Assembly (NCBI GenBank): GCA_021157745.1
Contig: JAGGWA010000037.1
Location: 1 to 7,869 of the forward strand
Length of the DNA: 7,869 nucleotides
Direction of reading: 5' to 3'
Origin: Thermoplasmata archaeon
GTDB taxonomy: Archaea; Thermoplasmatota; E2; UBA202; JdFR-43
The notes beneath the pieces were generated by a model. The model made no database searches. It was not told the DNA's origin and saw only the letters and a program-made list of their open reading frames with translations. How positions within the stretch are numbered: position 1 is the stretch's first letter; every line of letters begins with the position of its first letter. This document shows positions 1-6,690 of the stretch, piece after piece. The translations under genes were made by a program, and so were the position numbers.

Positions 1-721
1 CAAAATATATTACATCATGCAGCGGTGTTTTGTTTCTGTTTATGTAAGCAACGAACTCGGCGATGCCGCCATCATATTTAAAAACATCTTCCTTTCCGAG
101 CCTCTTATCGACAAATTTTATCTCAAGCCCTTTATTTAAGAAAGCCAGCTCCTGCAACCTCTTCCTTATAACATAATAATCGAATTGTTTACTCCCAAAA
201 ATCTCGGGATCAGGATAAAAAGTGACTTTGGTTCCAGTGTCGGTAGCTTCGCCAACAACTTCGAGCTTGGTAACAGGCTTTCCTTTCTCATATCTCTGCC
301 TGAAAATCTTTCCATTCCTGCGCACTTCCACTTCCATCCATTGCGACAAAGCATTGACGACGCTCACGCCGACGCCATGCAGGCCGCCTGCCACTTTATA
401 TGCTCCTTTATCAAATTTCCCCCCTGCATGCAATTTTGTCATCACAACTTCCACGCCTGATATGCCATATTCCTTGTGAATTTCAACTGGAATTCCACGC
501 CCATTATCATTTATGGTAACACTTCCATCTTCGTTTATCACCACTTCTATTCTGCTGCAGTAGCCAGCCAGAGCTTCATCAACGGAATTGTCAACAACTT
601 CTTCCACCAAATGATGCAATCCTTTTTCATCTGTTGAGCCAATGTACATTGCAGGCCTTTTTCTAACTGCTTCTAGCCCTTCGAGTACTTTTATCTTATC
701 AACACTATATTCGTCGCTCAT
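1..721 (-). CDS. gyrB: DNA gyrase subunit B, N-terminal part (runs off left edge)
   Basis: The first 240 codons of the ATPase subunit of type IIA topoisomerase, which with GyrA uses ATP to introduce negative supercoils. The ATG is at 721-719 and the frame is open to base 1. Visible GHKL ATPase motifs are [10 protein letters not shown] (20-29), [11 protein letters not shown] (40-50) with catalytic Glu41 and Mg-binding Asn45, DNGRGIP (72-78), LHAGGKF (97-103) and the ATP-lid motif [15 protein letters not shown] (112-126). These are followed by [16 protein letters not shown] and an ELAFLNKGL segment typical of GyrB. The TOPRIM and GyrA-binding parts lie outside the window. It starts 13 bases after the stop of the zinc protein and has no clear Shine-Dalgarno or separate TATA box, so co-transcription is likely. 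Separating GyrB from ParE or Top6B: the motif set excludes Top6B, and GyrB is the usual archaeal form; ParE is not excluded by the N-terminus alone. Confidence 0.95.
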   Translation of the reverse strand, partial: MSDEYSVDKIKVLEGLEAVRKRPAMYIGSTDEKGLHHLVEEVVDNSVDEALAGYCSRIEVVINEDGSVTINDNGRGIPVEIHKEYGISGVEVVMTKLHAGGKFDKGAYKVAGGLHGVGVSVVNALSQWMEVEVRRNGKIFRQRYEKGKPVTKLEVVGEATDTGTKVTFYPDPEIFGSKQFDYYVIRKRLQELAFLNKGLEIKFVDKRLGKEDVFKYDGGIAEFVAYINRNKTPLHDVIYF

Positions 722-734
722 TTTCTAAAAAATA

Positions 735-986
735 TTATTTGAATACCTTTTCTTCATGGGTGTGCGTTATCTCGCCAGCTTCCATTTTATTCCAGCACTC
801 CTCACAAAACAATTTTCCACATATTGGGCATTCATAAACGAGCCCCTTATAATTCGGATCAAGCAAATTTTTTCCGCAAATACTGCATGAAGCAAGCTCC
901 TTATATTTCTCTCTACATGGCCTGCAGACAGCTATCTCTGGCGTAAGCAAATTCCTTATCCTTTCTTTAGCAAGCTCTTCATCCAT
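735..986 (-). CDS. Small Cys-rich zinc-binding protein upstream of gyrB
   Basis: An 83-residue protein of unknown function with four CxxC knuckles at C21/C24, C34/C37, C53/C56 and C61/C64, followed by a His pair (H75, H77). Eight Cys plus two His could hold two zinc ions, in a RING-like or double zinc-ribbon fold; the CPICGKLFCEEC core (53-64) resembles the treble-clef/RING type. There is no signal peptide or membrane segment, so it should be cytosolic. I chose ATG at 986 because the TATA box centred near 1018 predicts a transcript start at about 991-992, giving a leader of about 5 bases. A GTG at 995 would add three residues (MVT) but would lie at or before that start. It leads directly into gyrB and is probably co-transcribed with it. 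The specific family is not recognised; roles in DNA/RNA binding or protein-protein contact are only guesses. Confidence 0.8.
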   Translation of the reverse strand: MDEELAKERIRNLLTPEIAVCRPCREKYKELASCSICGKNLLDPNYKGLVYECPICGKLFCEECWNKMEAGEITHTHEEKVFK

Positions 987-1013
987 CGTAACCACACTAA
1001 TGAATACTCGTGT

Positions 1014-1022
1014 AAATATAAA
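1014..1022 (-). promoter_or_regulatory. TATA box for the zinc protein-gyrB transcript
   Basis: On the minus strand this reads TTTATATTT. Its centre is 32 bases before the ATG at 986, placing the expected archaeal start site 26-27 bases downstream at about 991-992. It lies in the 90-odd-base divergent region shared with the sugar operon. Position and sequence are seen directly; activity is inferred. Confidence 0.55.
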
Positions 1023-1057
1023 TGTTATGAATTCAAGGAAATACGAACATAAAATAC

Positions 1058-1066
1058 TTTTTATAA
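1058..1066 (+). promoter_or_regulatory. TATA box for the UDP-GlcNAc operon
   Basis: TTTTTATAA, preceded by an A-rich BRE-like stretch (about 1050-1054). Its centre lies 24 bases before the ATG at 1086, so transcription should start at or next to the start codon, giving a leaderless mRNA. No Shine-Dalgarno precedes the ATG, which agrees. It is the only convincing promoter seen for the four-gene block. Confidence 0.55.
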
Positions 1067-1085
1067 TCTTTCATAATTTTATAGC

Positions 1086-2282
1086 ATGGTAGGAGAAGCA
1101 GTAATCCTGGCGGCGGGTGAGGGAAGCCGCCTGCGCCCATTTACCGAGGATATTCCGAAAGTTATGTTACCAGTGGCAAATAAACCGATTTTGGAATATG
1201 TCATCAATGCCATTCGGGATAGTGGGATTAGAAAAATCATCATGATCGTTGGCTATAAAAAAGAGAGTGTAATGGATTATTTTGGAAGTGGATCCAGATG
1301 CGGTGTTGAGATTGAGTATGTTACCCAAGAAAAACAATTGGGAACAGGTCACGCTTTGTTTCAGGCAAGGGAATTGGTAAAAGGTGAGGAATTCATTGTG
1401 TTGCCTGGGGATAACATAATCGACAAAGATGTTATTTTAAAATTAATGAACTCTCCAACACCTGCTCTTGTGGTGGAAGAAAGTGATATACCATCGAAGT
1501 ATGGAGTGGTTGAAATAGATGGAGACATCATCAAAAATTTAATTGAGAAGCCACCTGTTGCTCGCACAAACATTGTTTCTACGGGCATATATAAATTTGA
1601 TAAAAGGGTATTTGAGTTGCTGGATGAACTTTTAAAAGAAGGAAGAACAAGCCTCATAGATGCAATTCTTCAATTTGTTCAAGAAGGAATATTGTATGGT
1701 GTGAAAGGAAACGGAAAATGGAGGGATGCAGTCTATCCATGGGATTTACTTAAAATGAATGAAGAGAGTCTCAATAAAGTCCCTGCCACCATATCCGGAA
1801 AAATTGAGGAAAATGTAATCATTAAAGGCAAGGTTTCCATTGGAGAAAATACTATAGTACATTCTGGAAGCTATCTTGTTGGGCCAATTACAATAGGGGA
1901 AGGATGTGAAATTGGACCGCATGCCTGCATTTTCCCATCAACAAGCATTGGGAACAATGTTACCATTTATCCTTTTTCGGAAATAAGAGATTCATTGATT
2001 ATGGATAATTCAACAATTGGCAGTTTTTCATATATCTCAAAATCTGTTATTGGAAGAGGAACCAAAATTTCTGATCATTTTTCCACATTGGTTAGGGATA
2101 GCATAATAGAAATAGAGGGAGAAATAAAGAAGGTGAAAGGTGCTGGAGCATTCATTGGAGGGGAATGCAATATAGAGAGTGGGGTTGTTATAAAAGGTGG
2201 AGCAATAATTGGTAAAAGGGCTCACATTTCATCAAACAAGGTATTGAGCGGGAGAATAGAAAACGATAGTAAAGTGGTATAA
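1086..2282 (+). CDS. GlmU-like sugar-1-phosphate nucleotidyltransferase, acetyltransferase site altered (paralogue 1)
   Basis: A 398-residue protein. An N-terminal nucleotidyltransferase domain (about 4-230) has the signature GEGSRLRP and PKVMLPVANKP (11-34), a GDN metal/nucleotide motif with D109, EKP (154-156), STGIY (165-169) and a WRD...YPWDLL segment (212-222) with D214 as probable second metal ligand. A left-handed beta-helix of hexapeptide repeats follows (about 235-398). The fold is that of archaeal bifunctional GlmU (about 400 residues). Compared with the second copy (5381-6586), the acetyltransferase motif HQNYVGDS is replaced by SFSYISKS (313-320), and the downstream Asn and Lys positions are also changed. 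So nucleotidyl transfer (NTP + sugar-1-P) is likely but acetylation is doubtful. Its substrate could be GlcNAc-1-P, glucose-1-P or another sugar phosphate. It is the first gene of the operon, and its TAA overlaps the glmS ATG by one base. Confidence 0.88.
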   Translation: MVGEAVILAAGEGSRLRPFTEDIPKVMLPVANKPILEYVINAIRDSGIRKIIMIVGYKKESVMDYFGSGSRCGVEIEYVTQEKQLGTGHALFQARELVKGEEFIVLPGDNIIDKDVILKLMNSPTPALVVEESDIPSKYGVVEIDGDIIKNLIEKPPVARTNIVSTGIYKFDKRVFELLDELLKEGRTSLIDAILQFVQEGILYGVKGNGKWRDAVYPWDLLKMNEESLNKVPATISGKIEENVIIKGKVSIGENTIVHSGSYLVGPITIGEGCEIGPHACIFPSTSIGNNVTIYPFSEIRDSLIMDNSTIGSFSYISKSVIGRGTKISDHFSTLVRDSIIEIEGEIKKVKGAGAFIGGECNIESGVVIKGGAIIGKRAHISSNKVLSGRIENDSKVV

Positions 2283-4075
2283 TGTGTGGAATAATAGGAT
2301 ATGTTGGCTATAGAAATGCAAGAGATATTGTTCTCGAAGGATTAAAAAAACTGGAATATCGTGGCTATGACTCTGCTGGAATCGCATTGATAAAAAATGG
2401 ATTGTTTTTATTTAAGGAGGTAGGAGAAATAAAAAATCTGGAAAATGAAGTGCCAGAAATCAGCAGTAATATAGGTATAGGTCATACAAGGTGGGCAACT
2501 CATGGAGGAGTTAATAAAAAAAATGCACATCCTCATGTTGATTGTAAAGGAAAAATAGCAATAGTCCACAATGGAATAATAGAGAATTTTAAAAAATTGA
2601 GAGAAGAATTGGAAATTAAAGGGCACAAGTTTACATCGGATACGGATACAGAGGTAATAGCTCATCTTATAGAAGAGAATTATGATGGAGATATAAGAAA
2701 AGCCGTCCAAAATGCAATCAAAAAATTGAAGGGTTCTTATGCGATTGTTGTGATAACAGAGAATGAACCGGCCGTCATAATAGGTGCAAGAAAGGAGAGC
2801 CCCCTTGTGATTGGAATAGGAGAGAATGAGAATTTTATCGCATCCGATATTCCTGCTTTTTTGAAATATACGAACAAAGTCAAATATATGGAGGATGGAG
2901 AGATTTGTGAAGTTGGTAGGAATGAGGTTAAAATTTTTGATTTGGATGGGAATGAAGTTAGTAGAGAGGAAAAAATTGTTGAATGGAGCATTGAAGAAGC
3001 AGAGAAAGGTGGTTTTCCACATTATATGTTGAAGGAGATATATGAACAGCCAAAAAGTTTGATGGAAACGATGCGTGGAAGAATAGGGGAAATTGAACCA
3101 TTTGTGGACTTGGGAATTGGGCTGGAGGACATTGATGAATTAACTCTGGTTGCATGCGGCACGTCATATTATGCGGCGATGGCTGGAAAATATATATTGG
3201 AGGAGATAGCGGGCATATCATGCAATGTTGAGTTGTCTTCTGAGTATAGATATTTTGGAAAAAGGAAAGGCATCGTTCTGGCTGTTACGCAATCTGGCGA
3301 AACCGCAGATACGCTGGCGGCGCTGAGGGAAGCCAAAAGGCATGGATGCGAAACCATTGTTATAACCAACGTTATAGGAAGCAGTGCAACAAGGATAGCA
3401 GATAAAACCATATTGACGAGAGCCGGCCCAGAAATAGGGGTAGCAGCAACAAAAACATTTACCACCCAAGTTTTAACATTTATTTTGCTTGCCTTAGAAC
3501 TGGGAATTAAAAAAGAAAGGCTAAGTCACTCTCAGGCGAGGGAATATATAGCCAGTCTCAAAAAATTGCCGATGGCAGTAAAAGAAGTTTTGGATAAAGG
3601 AGAGGAAATAGAAAAATTGGCTAAAATGTTGCAGGATAACGAAAGTATATTTTTCATTGGCAGAGGAATAAATTATCCCGTTGCTCTGGAAGGTGCTTTA
3701 AAACTGAAGGAAATATCTTATGTTCATGCTGAGGGATTTGCAGCAGGAGAGCTAAAACATGGTCCATTTGCATTGCTTACGTCAGACACTCCTGTTATTG
3801 CCATTGTTTCCCAAGATAAAACCCATGAAAAAATGCTGGGAAATATTGGAGAAATAAAAGCGAGAAACTCTCCAGTTATTGCAGTAGCAGATGAGAATGA
3901 CAAAGAAATAGCTAAATTTGCAGATTATATTGTGCGATATCCTTCATTGCCACCTTTTGTGGCATCGATTCCCATAACTGTGATACTGCAGTTACTTGCA
4001 TATCATGTTGCAAGGTTGAAAGGTCGTCCCATAGATAAGCCCCGTAACCTCGCAAAATCTGTTACGGTAGAGTGA
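2282..4075 (+). CDS. glmS: Glutamine-fructose-6-phosphate aminotransferase (isomerising)
   Basis: Makes glucosamine-6-phosphate from fructose-6-phosphate and glutamine, the first committed step to UDP-GlcNAc. It is full length at 597 residues (about 609 in E. coli). The N-terminal class II glutaminase domain has the nucleophile Cys2 exposed after Met removal (MCGIIGYVG), HTRWATHG (68-75), HNGIIEN (96-102) and SDTDTEV (119-125). Two SIS sugar-isomerase domains follow, with ACGTSYYAA (291-299), TQSGETADT (336-344; Thr where E. coli has Ser at the first position), ATKTFTTQ (389-396) and the block KLKEISY...AEGFAAGELKHGP (474-495) containing the ring-opening His493. The C-terminus NLAKSVTVE (589-597) carries Lys592, equivalent to the Schiff-base Lys603 of E. 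coli. The start is fixed by Cys2 and by the one-base TAATG overlap with the preceding gene. All key residues are present, so the assignment is very secure. Cytosolic. Confidence 0.98.
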   Translation: MCGIIGYVGYRNARDIVLEGLKKLEYRGYDSAGIALIKNGLFLFKEVGEIKNLENEVPEISSNIGIGHTRWATHGGVNKKNAHPHVDCKGKIAIVHNGIIENFKKLREELEIKGHKFTSDTDTEVIAHLIEENYDGDIRKAVQNAIKKLKGSYAIVVITENEPAVIIGARKESPLVIGIGENENFIASDIPAFLKYTNKVKYMEDGEICEVGRNEVKIFDLDGNEVSREEKIVEWSIEEAEKGGFPHYMLKEIYEQPKSLMETMRGRIGEIEPFVDLGIGLEDIDELTLVACGTSYYAAMAGKYILEEIAGISCNVELSSEYRYFGKRKGIVLAVTQSGETADTLAALREAKRHGCETIVITNVIGSSATRIADKTILTRAGPEIGVAATKTFTTQVLTFILLALELGIKKERLSHSQAREYIASLKKLPMAVKEVLDKGEEIEKLAKMLQDNESIFFIGRGINYPVALEGALKLKEISYVHAEGFAAGELKHGPFALLTSDTPVIAIVSQDKTHEKMLGNIGEIKARNSPVIAVADENDKEIAKFADYIVRYPSLPPFVASIPITVILQLLAYHVARLKGRPIDKPRNLAKSVTVE

Positions 4076-4079
4076 TAAA

Positions 4080-5384
4080 ATGTTTGGTTCATCTGGAATA
4101 AGGGGTATAGTTGGAAAGGAAATAACGCCCAAAATTGCTTTAAAAATAGGAGAAGCATGTGGGCAAATTTATAAAAAAGTCGTTATAGGAAATGATCCCA
4201 GGACATCGAGCGTAATGATAAAAAATGCAGTTACTACAGGTTTGCTTTCATATGGTGTTGATGTAACAGATGCGGGCATGGTTTCTACACCAACTTTGGC
4301 ATATGCTGCAAGAGATTATGATGCTGGAATAATGATTACGGCTTCTCACAATCCACCAGAATACAATGGAGTGAAAATATTCAACAAAGATGGCTCGGGA
4401 ATCTCCATGAAGGAAGCAAGAAAAATAGAAGCGAAAATGAAGGAAGAGGGAAGCCACGCAAAAAGCTATGCAAAATGGGATGAAATAAAGCAATTGAAAG
4501 AAAGAGATTTTGTAAGGCAGCATATGGATGCAATCATAGATGATATTGGCTTTGCTAAAGGAGGAGAAATTGCTCTGGACTGTTCAAATGGAGCAACATC
4601 AAATATTTCTCCATACTTGCTGAGAGAAATGAATTATAGGGTTATAGCGATGAATTCTCATCCAGACGGATTTTTTCCAGCACATCTTCCAGAACCAGTT
4701 GATGAGAATCTCCAGCAGCTTAAAGATGTGTGTGGCATTAAGCGCATATTTGGGATAGCCCATGATTGTGATGGCGATAGAATGGTAGTGGCAAGCAATA
4801 AAGGCGGATTAATCGAAAATGAAAAATTGATGGTTTTATTTGCCCGCTACATAGATGCAAAAAAAATCGTCGTTCCAGTGGATGCATCCATGATTGTGGA
4901 CGAGCTTTTGGATGCCAAAGTTTATAGGACGAGAGTGGGGGACATATTCATATCCGAAAAGCTGAAAGAAATAAAAGGGGATTTTGGGGCGGAGCCGAGC
5001 GGCACATGGATTTTTCCCTCGTTCTCATATTGTCCCGATGGAGTCTATGCTGCTGCCAAATTCGTTAAAATGATGGAAGAAATTGATGTTGGGCGAGAGA
5101 CAGAAAAAATGCCATACTATAGCATGAAGAGAATCTCATTTAGAGCAAGCAGAAATAAAATAGATGTAGCTATGGAAAAATTGAGAGAGGAGATGGAAAA
5201 AATGGAATATGAAAATTTTGTTGATGTAGATGGCTATCGAATAGAATTTGAGAATTCATGGGCTCTGGTAAGAAAATCTGGAACCGAGCCGAAGATAAGG
5301 CTTACTGTCGAGGCAAAAAATAAGGAGGAAATGGAAAAAATTCTGGATAAAATGGAAGGGCTAATAAAAAGGTGTTTGAAATGA
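4080..5384 (+). CDS. glmM: Phosphoglucosamine mutase (alpha-D-phosphohexomutase family)
   Basis: Expected to convert glucosamine-6-phosphate to glucosamine-1-phosphate. It has 434 residues, a little shorter than bacterial GlmM. All four hexomutase active-site loops are visible: FGSSGIRG at the N-terminus (2-9), the phosphoserine loop TASHNPPEYNG (87-97) with Ser89 as phospho-carrier, the Mg loop DCDGDR (229-234), the sugar-binding loop GAEPSGTWIF (303-312) and the phosphate-binding loop RKSGTEPKIR (398-407). The family also contains phosphomannomutase and phosphoglucomutase, which motifs alone do not separate. Its position directly after glmS and before a GlmU-type enzyme strongly favours phosphoglucosamine mutase, and the glmM-glmU pairing is known from methanogens. 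It starts 4 bases after the glmS stop; a weak Shine-Dalgarno-like GTGAT (4072-4076) lies just ahead. Its TGA overlaps the next ATG. Confidence 0.93.
   Translation: MFGSSGIRGIVGKEITPKIALKIGEACGQIYKKVVIGNDPRTSSVMIKNAVTTGLLSYGVDVTDAGMVSTPTLAYAARDYDAGIMITASHNPPEYNGVKIFNKDGSGISMKEARKIEAKMKEEGSHAKSYAKWDEIKQLKERDFVRQHMDAIIDDIGFAKGGEIALDCSNGATSNISPYLLREMNYRVIAMNSHPDGFFPAHLPEPVDENLQQLKDVCGIKRIFGIAHDCDGDRMVVASNKGGLIENEKLMVLFARYIDAKKIVVPVDASMIVDELLDAKVYRTRVGDIFISEKLKEIKGDFGAEPSGTWIFPSFSYCPDGVYAAAKFVKMMEEIDVGRETEKMPYYSMKRISFRASRNKIDVAMEKLREEMEKMEYENFVDVDGYRIEFENSWALVRKSGTEPKIRLTVEAKNKEEMEKILDKMEGLIKRCLK
5370..5374 (+). promoter_or_regulatory. Ribosome binding site that sets the glmU2 start
   Basis: AGGTG lies 6 bases before the ATG at 5381 and matches the archaeal anti-Shine-Dalgarno. 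The alternative in-frame GTG at 5372 lies inside this site and has no such motif before it, so the ATG, which overlaps the glmM stop as ATGA, is the better start. Confidence 0.6.
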
Positions 5385-6586
5385 AATGCGTTATCCTTGC
5401 TGCAGGAGAAGGGAAAAGAATGCATCCTCTTACATATACAAAACCCAAGGTCATGCTACCTGTTGCAAATAAACCAATTTTAGAATGGAATTTATTGAAT
5501 GGAATAAAGGCCGGTTTCAAAGAATTTATTTTCATAATTGGATACAGGGGTGAAGAAATAAAAGAGTATTTTGGAGACGGAAGCAAATGGAATGTAAGTA
5601 TAGAATATTTGAATCAAGGGCAGCCGTTGGGAACAGCCCACGCAATTTCATTGTTGAAAAATTTTGCTGATGAATTTGTTGTGATGTGTGGTGACACAAT
5701 TTTTGGAAGCGAGGACATAAAAAGGATAAAAAAGGAAAGAAACAGCGTAGGAATTTTTGAGGTTGATGACGCAACCCAATACGGTGTGGTTGAGATGGAG
5801 GATGGAAGAATAATAAAAATACATGAGAAAATGGAGGAGCCTTTCTCCAACGTCATAAATGCTGGAATATATCATTTCAATGAAAAAATTTTTGAATTCA
5901 TAGATAAAACAGAAAAATCGTCCAGAGGGGAGTATGAAATAACAGATTCAATAAACATGATGGCCATGGAAGAAGAAATAAAGGGGATAATGTTGAAGGA
6001 ATGGAAAGACGTTGTTTATCCCTGGGATTTACTCGAGTTAAATAAACATATTTTAGAAAAATTGGATGGAGGAATAGACGGAAGGATTGAGGAGAATGTT
6101 ACAATAAAAGGAAAAGTTATAATTGGCGAGGGGAGCATAATAATGAATGGGAGCTATATTGAGGGGCCAGTTATAATTGGCAGAAATTGCAAAATTGGTC
6201 CAAATTGTTATATCAGGCCATATACAGCTATAGGAGATGAATGCCACATAGGAAATGCAAGTGAAGTAAAAAATTCAATTGTAATGGATGGAAGCAATGT
6301 GCCCCATCAAAACTATGTCGGCGATTCCATCATTGGGTCAAATTGTAATCTGGGTGCTGGAACAAAAATAGCGAATTTAAGGCTGGATAAGAAAAATGTG
6401 AAGGTCTATTTAAATGGAAAGGAAATAGATACCAAAAGAAGAAAGCTTGGCGCCATTATTGGCGACAATGTTCAAACAGGTATAAATTCAATGATAAATG
6501 CTGGAACAATAATAGGCAATGATGTTTTCATTGGACCAGGAGCAATAGCAAGAGGGGAGATAAAACCAAACGCAAGAGTGATGTAA
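5381..6586 (+). CDS. glmU: Bifunctional GlcN-1-P acetyltransferase / GlcNAc-1-P uridylyltransferase (paralogue 2)
   Basis: Predicted to acetylate glucosamine-1-phosphate with acetyl-CoA and transfer UMP from UTP, giving UDP-GlcNAc. From the ATG it has 401 residues, the length of the characterised Sulfolobus tokodaii enzyme ST0452. The nucleotidyltransferase domain (1-225) shows LAAGEGKRMHPLT and KPKVMLPVANKP (6-32), GDT with D105, NAGIY (160-164) and WKD...YPWDLL (208-218). The left-handed beta-helix (about 235-401) keeps HQNYVGDSIIG (309-319) and NLGAGTKIANLR (323-334). His309, Tyr312, Asn332, Lys338 and Lys341 fall at positions matching, with a shift of one, those I recall as required for acetyltransfer in ST0452 (308, 311, 331, 337, 340). 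It is the last gene of the operon; ATGA overlap with glmM implies translational coupling. Some archaeal homologues also accept glucose-1-P/dTTP or galactosamine-1-P, so the range may be broader. Confidence 0.94.
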   Translation: MKCVILAAGEGKRMHPLTYTKPKVMLPVANKPILEWNLLNGIKAGFKEFIFIIGYRGEEIKEYFGDGSKWNVSIEYLNQGQPLGTAHAISLLKNFADEFVVMCGDTIFGSEDIKRIKKERNSVGIFEVDDATQYGVVEMEDGRIIKIHEKMEEPFSNVINAGIYHFNEKIFEFIDKTEKSSRGEYEITDSINMMAMEEEIKGIMLKEWKDVVYPWDLLELNKHILEKLDGGIDGRIEENVTIKGKVIIGEGSIIMNGSYIEGPVIIGRNCKIGPNCYIRPYTAIGDECHIGNASEVKNSIVMDGSNVPHQNYVGDSIIGSNCNLGAGTKIANLRLDKKNVKVYLNGKEIDTKRRKLGAIIGDNVQTGINSMINAGTIIGNDVFIGPGAIARGEIKPNARVM

Positions 6587-6680
6587 TTATTGGCGCCCGC
6601 CTCCGTGTTTTTCAAATTCTGCAGCATGCCATTGCGGAAATGAATGCTGGTGATAGAATGATGGTGCAGGAGGAAGAGTT
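6587..6680 (-). pseudogene. Possible remnant of a convergent gene (C-terminal tail only)
   Basis: Read on the minus strand, this segment gives a peptide-like stretch of about 30 residues. It begins near TLPPAPSFYHQ, includes PQWHAAEFEKH, and ends HGGGRQ followed by a TAA (6587-6589) immediately after the glmU2 stop. It is rich in His and aromatic residues and locally richer in GC than its surroundings, including codons such as CCG, CGC and GGC. The frame has no ATG, GTG or TTG start before an upstream stop at about 6734-6736, so no intact gene is present. It could be the tail of a minus-strand gene whose body was lost when the vapBC block arrived, or a chance reading. The protein family is not recognised. 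Confidence 0.25.
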
Positions 6681-6690
6681 TTTGATAAAA

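Noticed and set aside
185..479. Plus-strand open frames opposite gyrB.
   Set aside because: The minus strand encodes unmistakable GyrB ATPase motifs through this whole stretch, so these are shadows.
993..995. GTG start for the zinc protein, three codons before the ATG.
   Set aside because: The TATA box position predicts transcription beginning just after this codon, so the ATG at 986 is preferred, though not proven.
2408..3022. Long minus-strand open frame of 204 codons inside glmS.
   Set aside because: It lies opposite an intact glmS with all catalytic residues, and its Phe/Ile/Tyr-rich translation is typical of the antisense of an A-rich gene.
5372..5380. Alternative GTG start for glmU2 that would add three residues (MFE).
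   Set aside because: The GTG lies within the AGGTG ribosome binding site, and the ATG at 5381 has good spacing and an ATGA overlap with glmM; MKCVILAAGEG also matches the usual N-terminus of the family.
6607..6612. Short T-run after glmU2 considered as an archaeal terminator.
   Set aside because: Only about five consecutive T residues and no clear hairpin; too weak to call.
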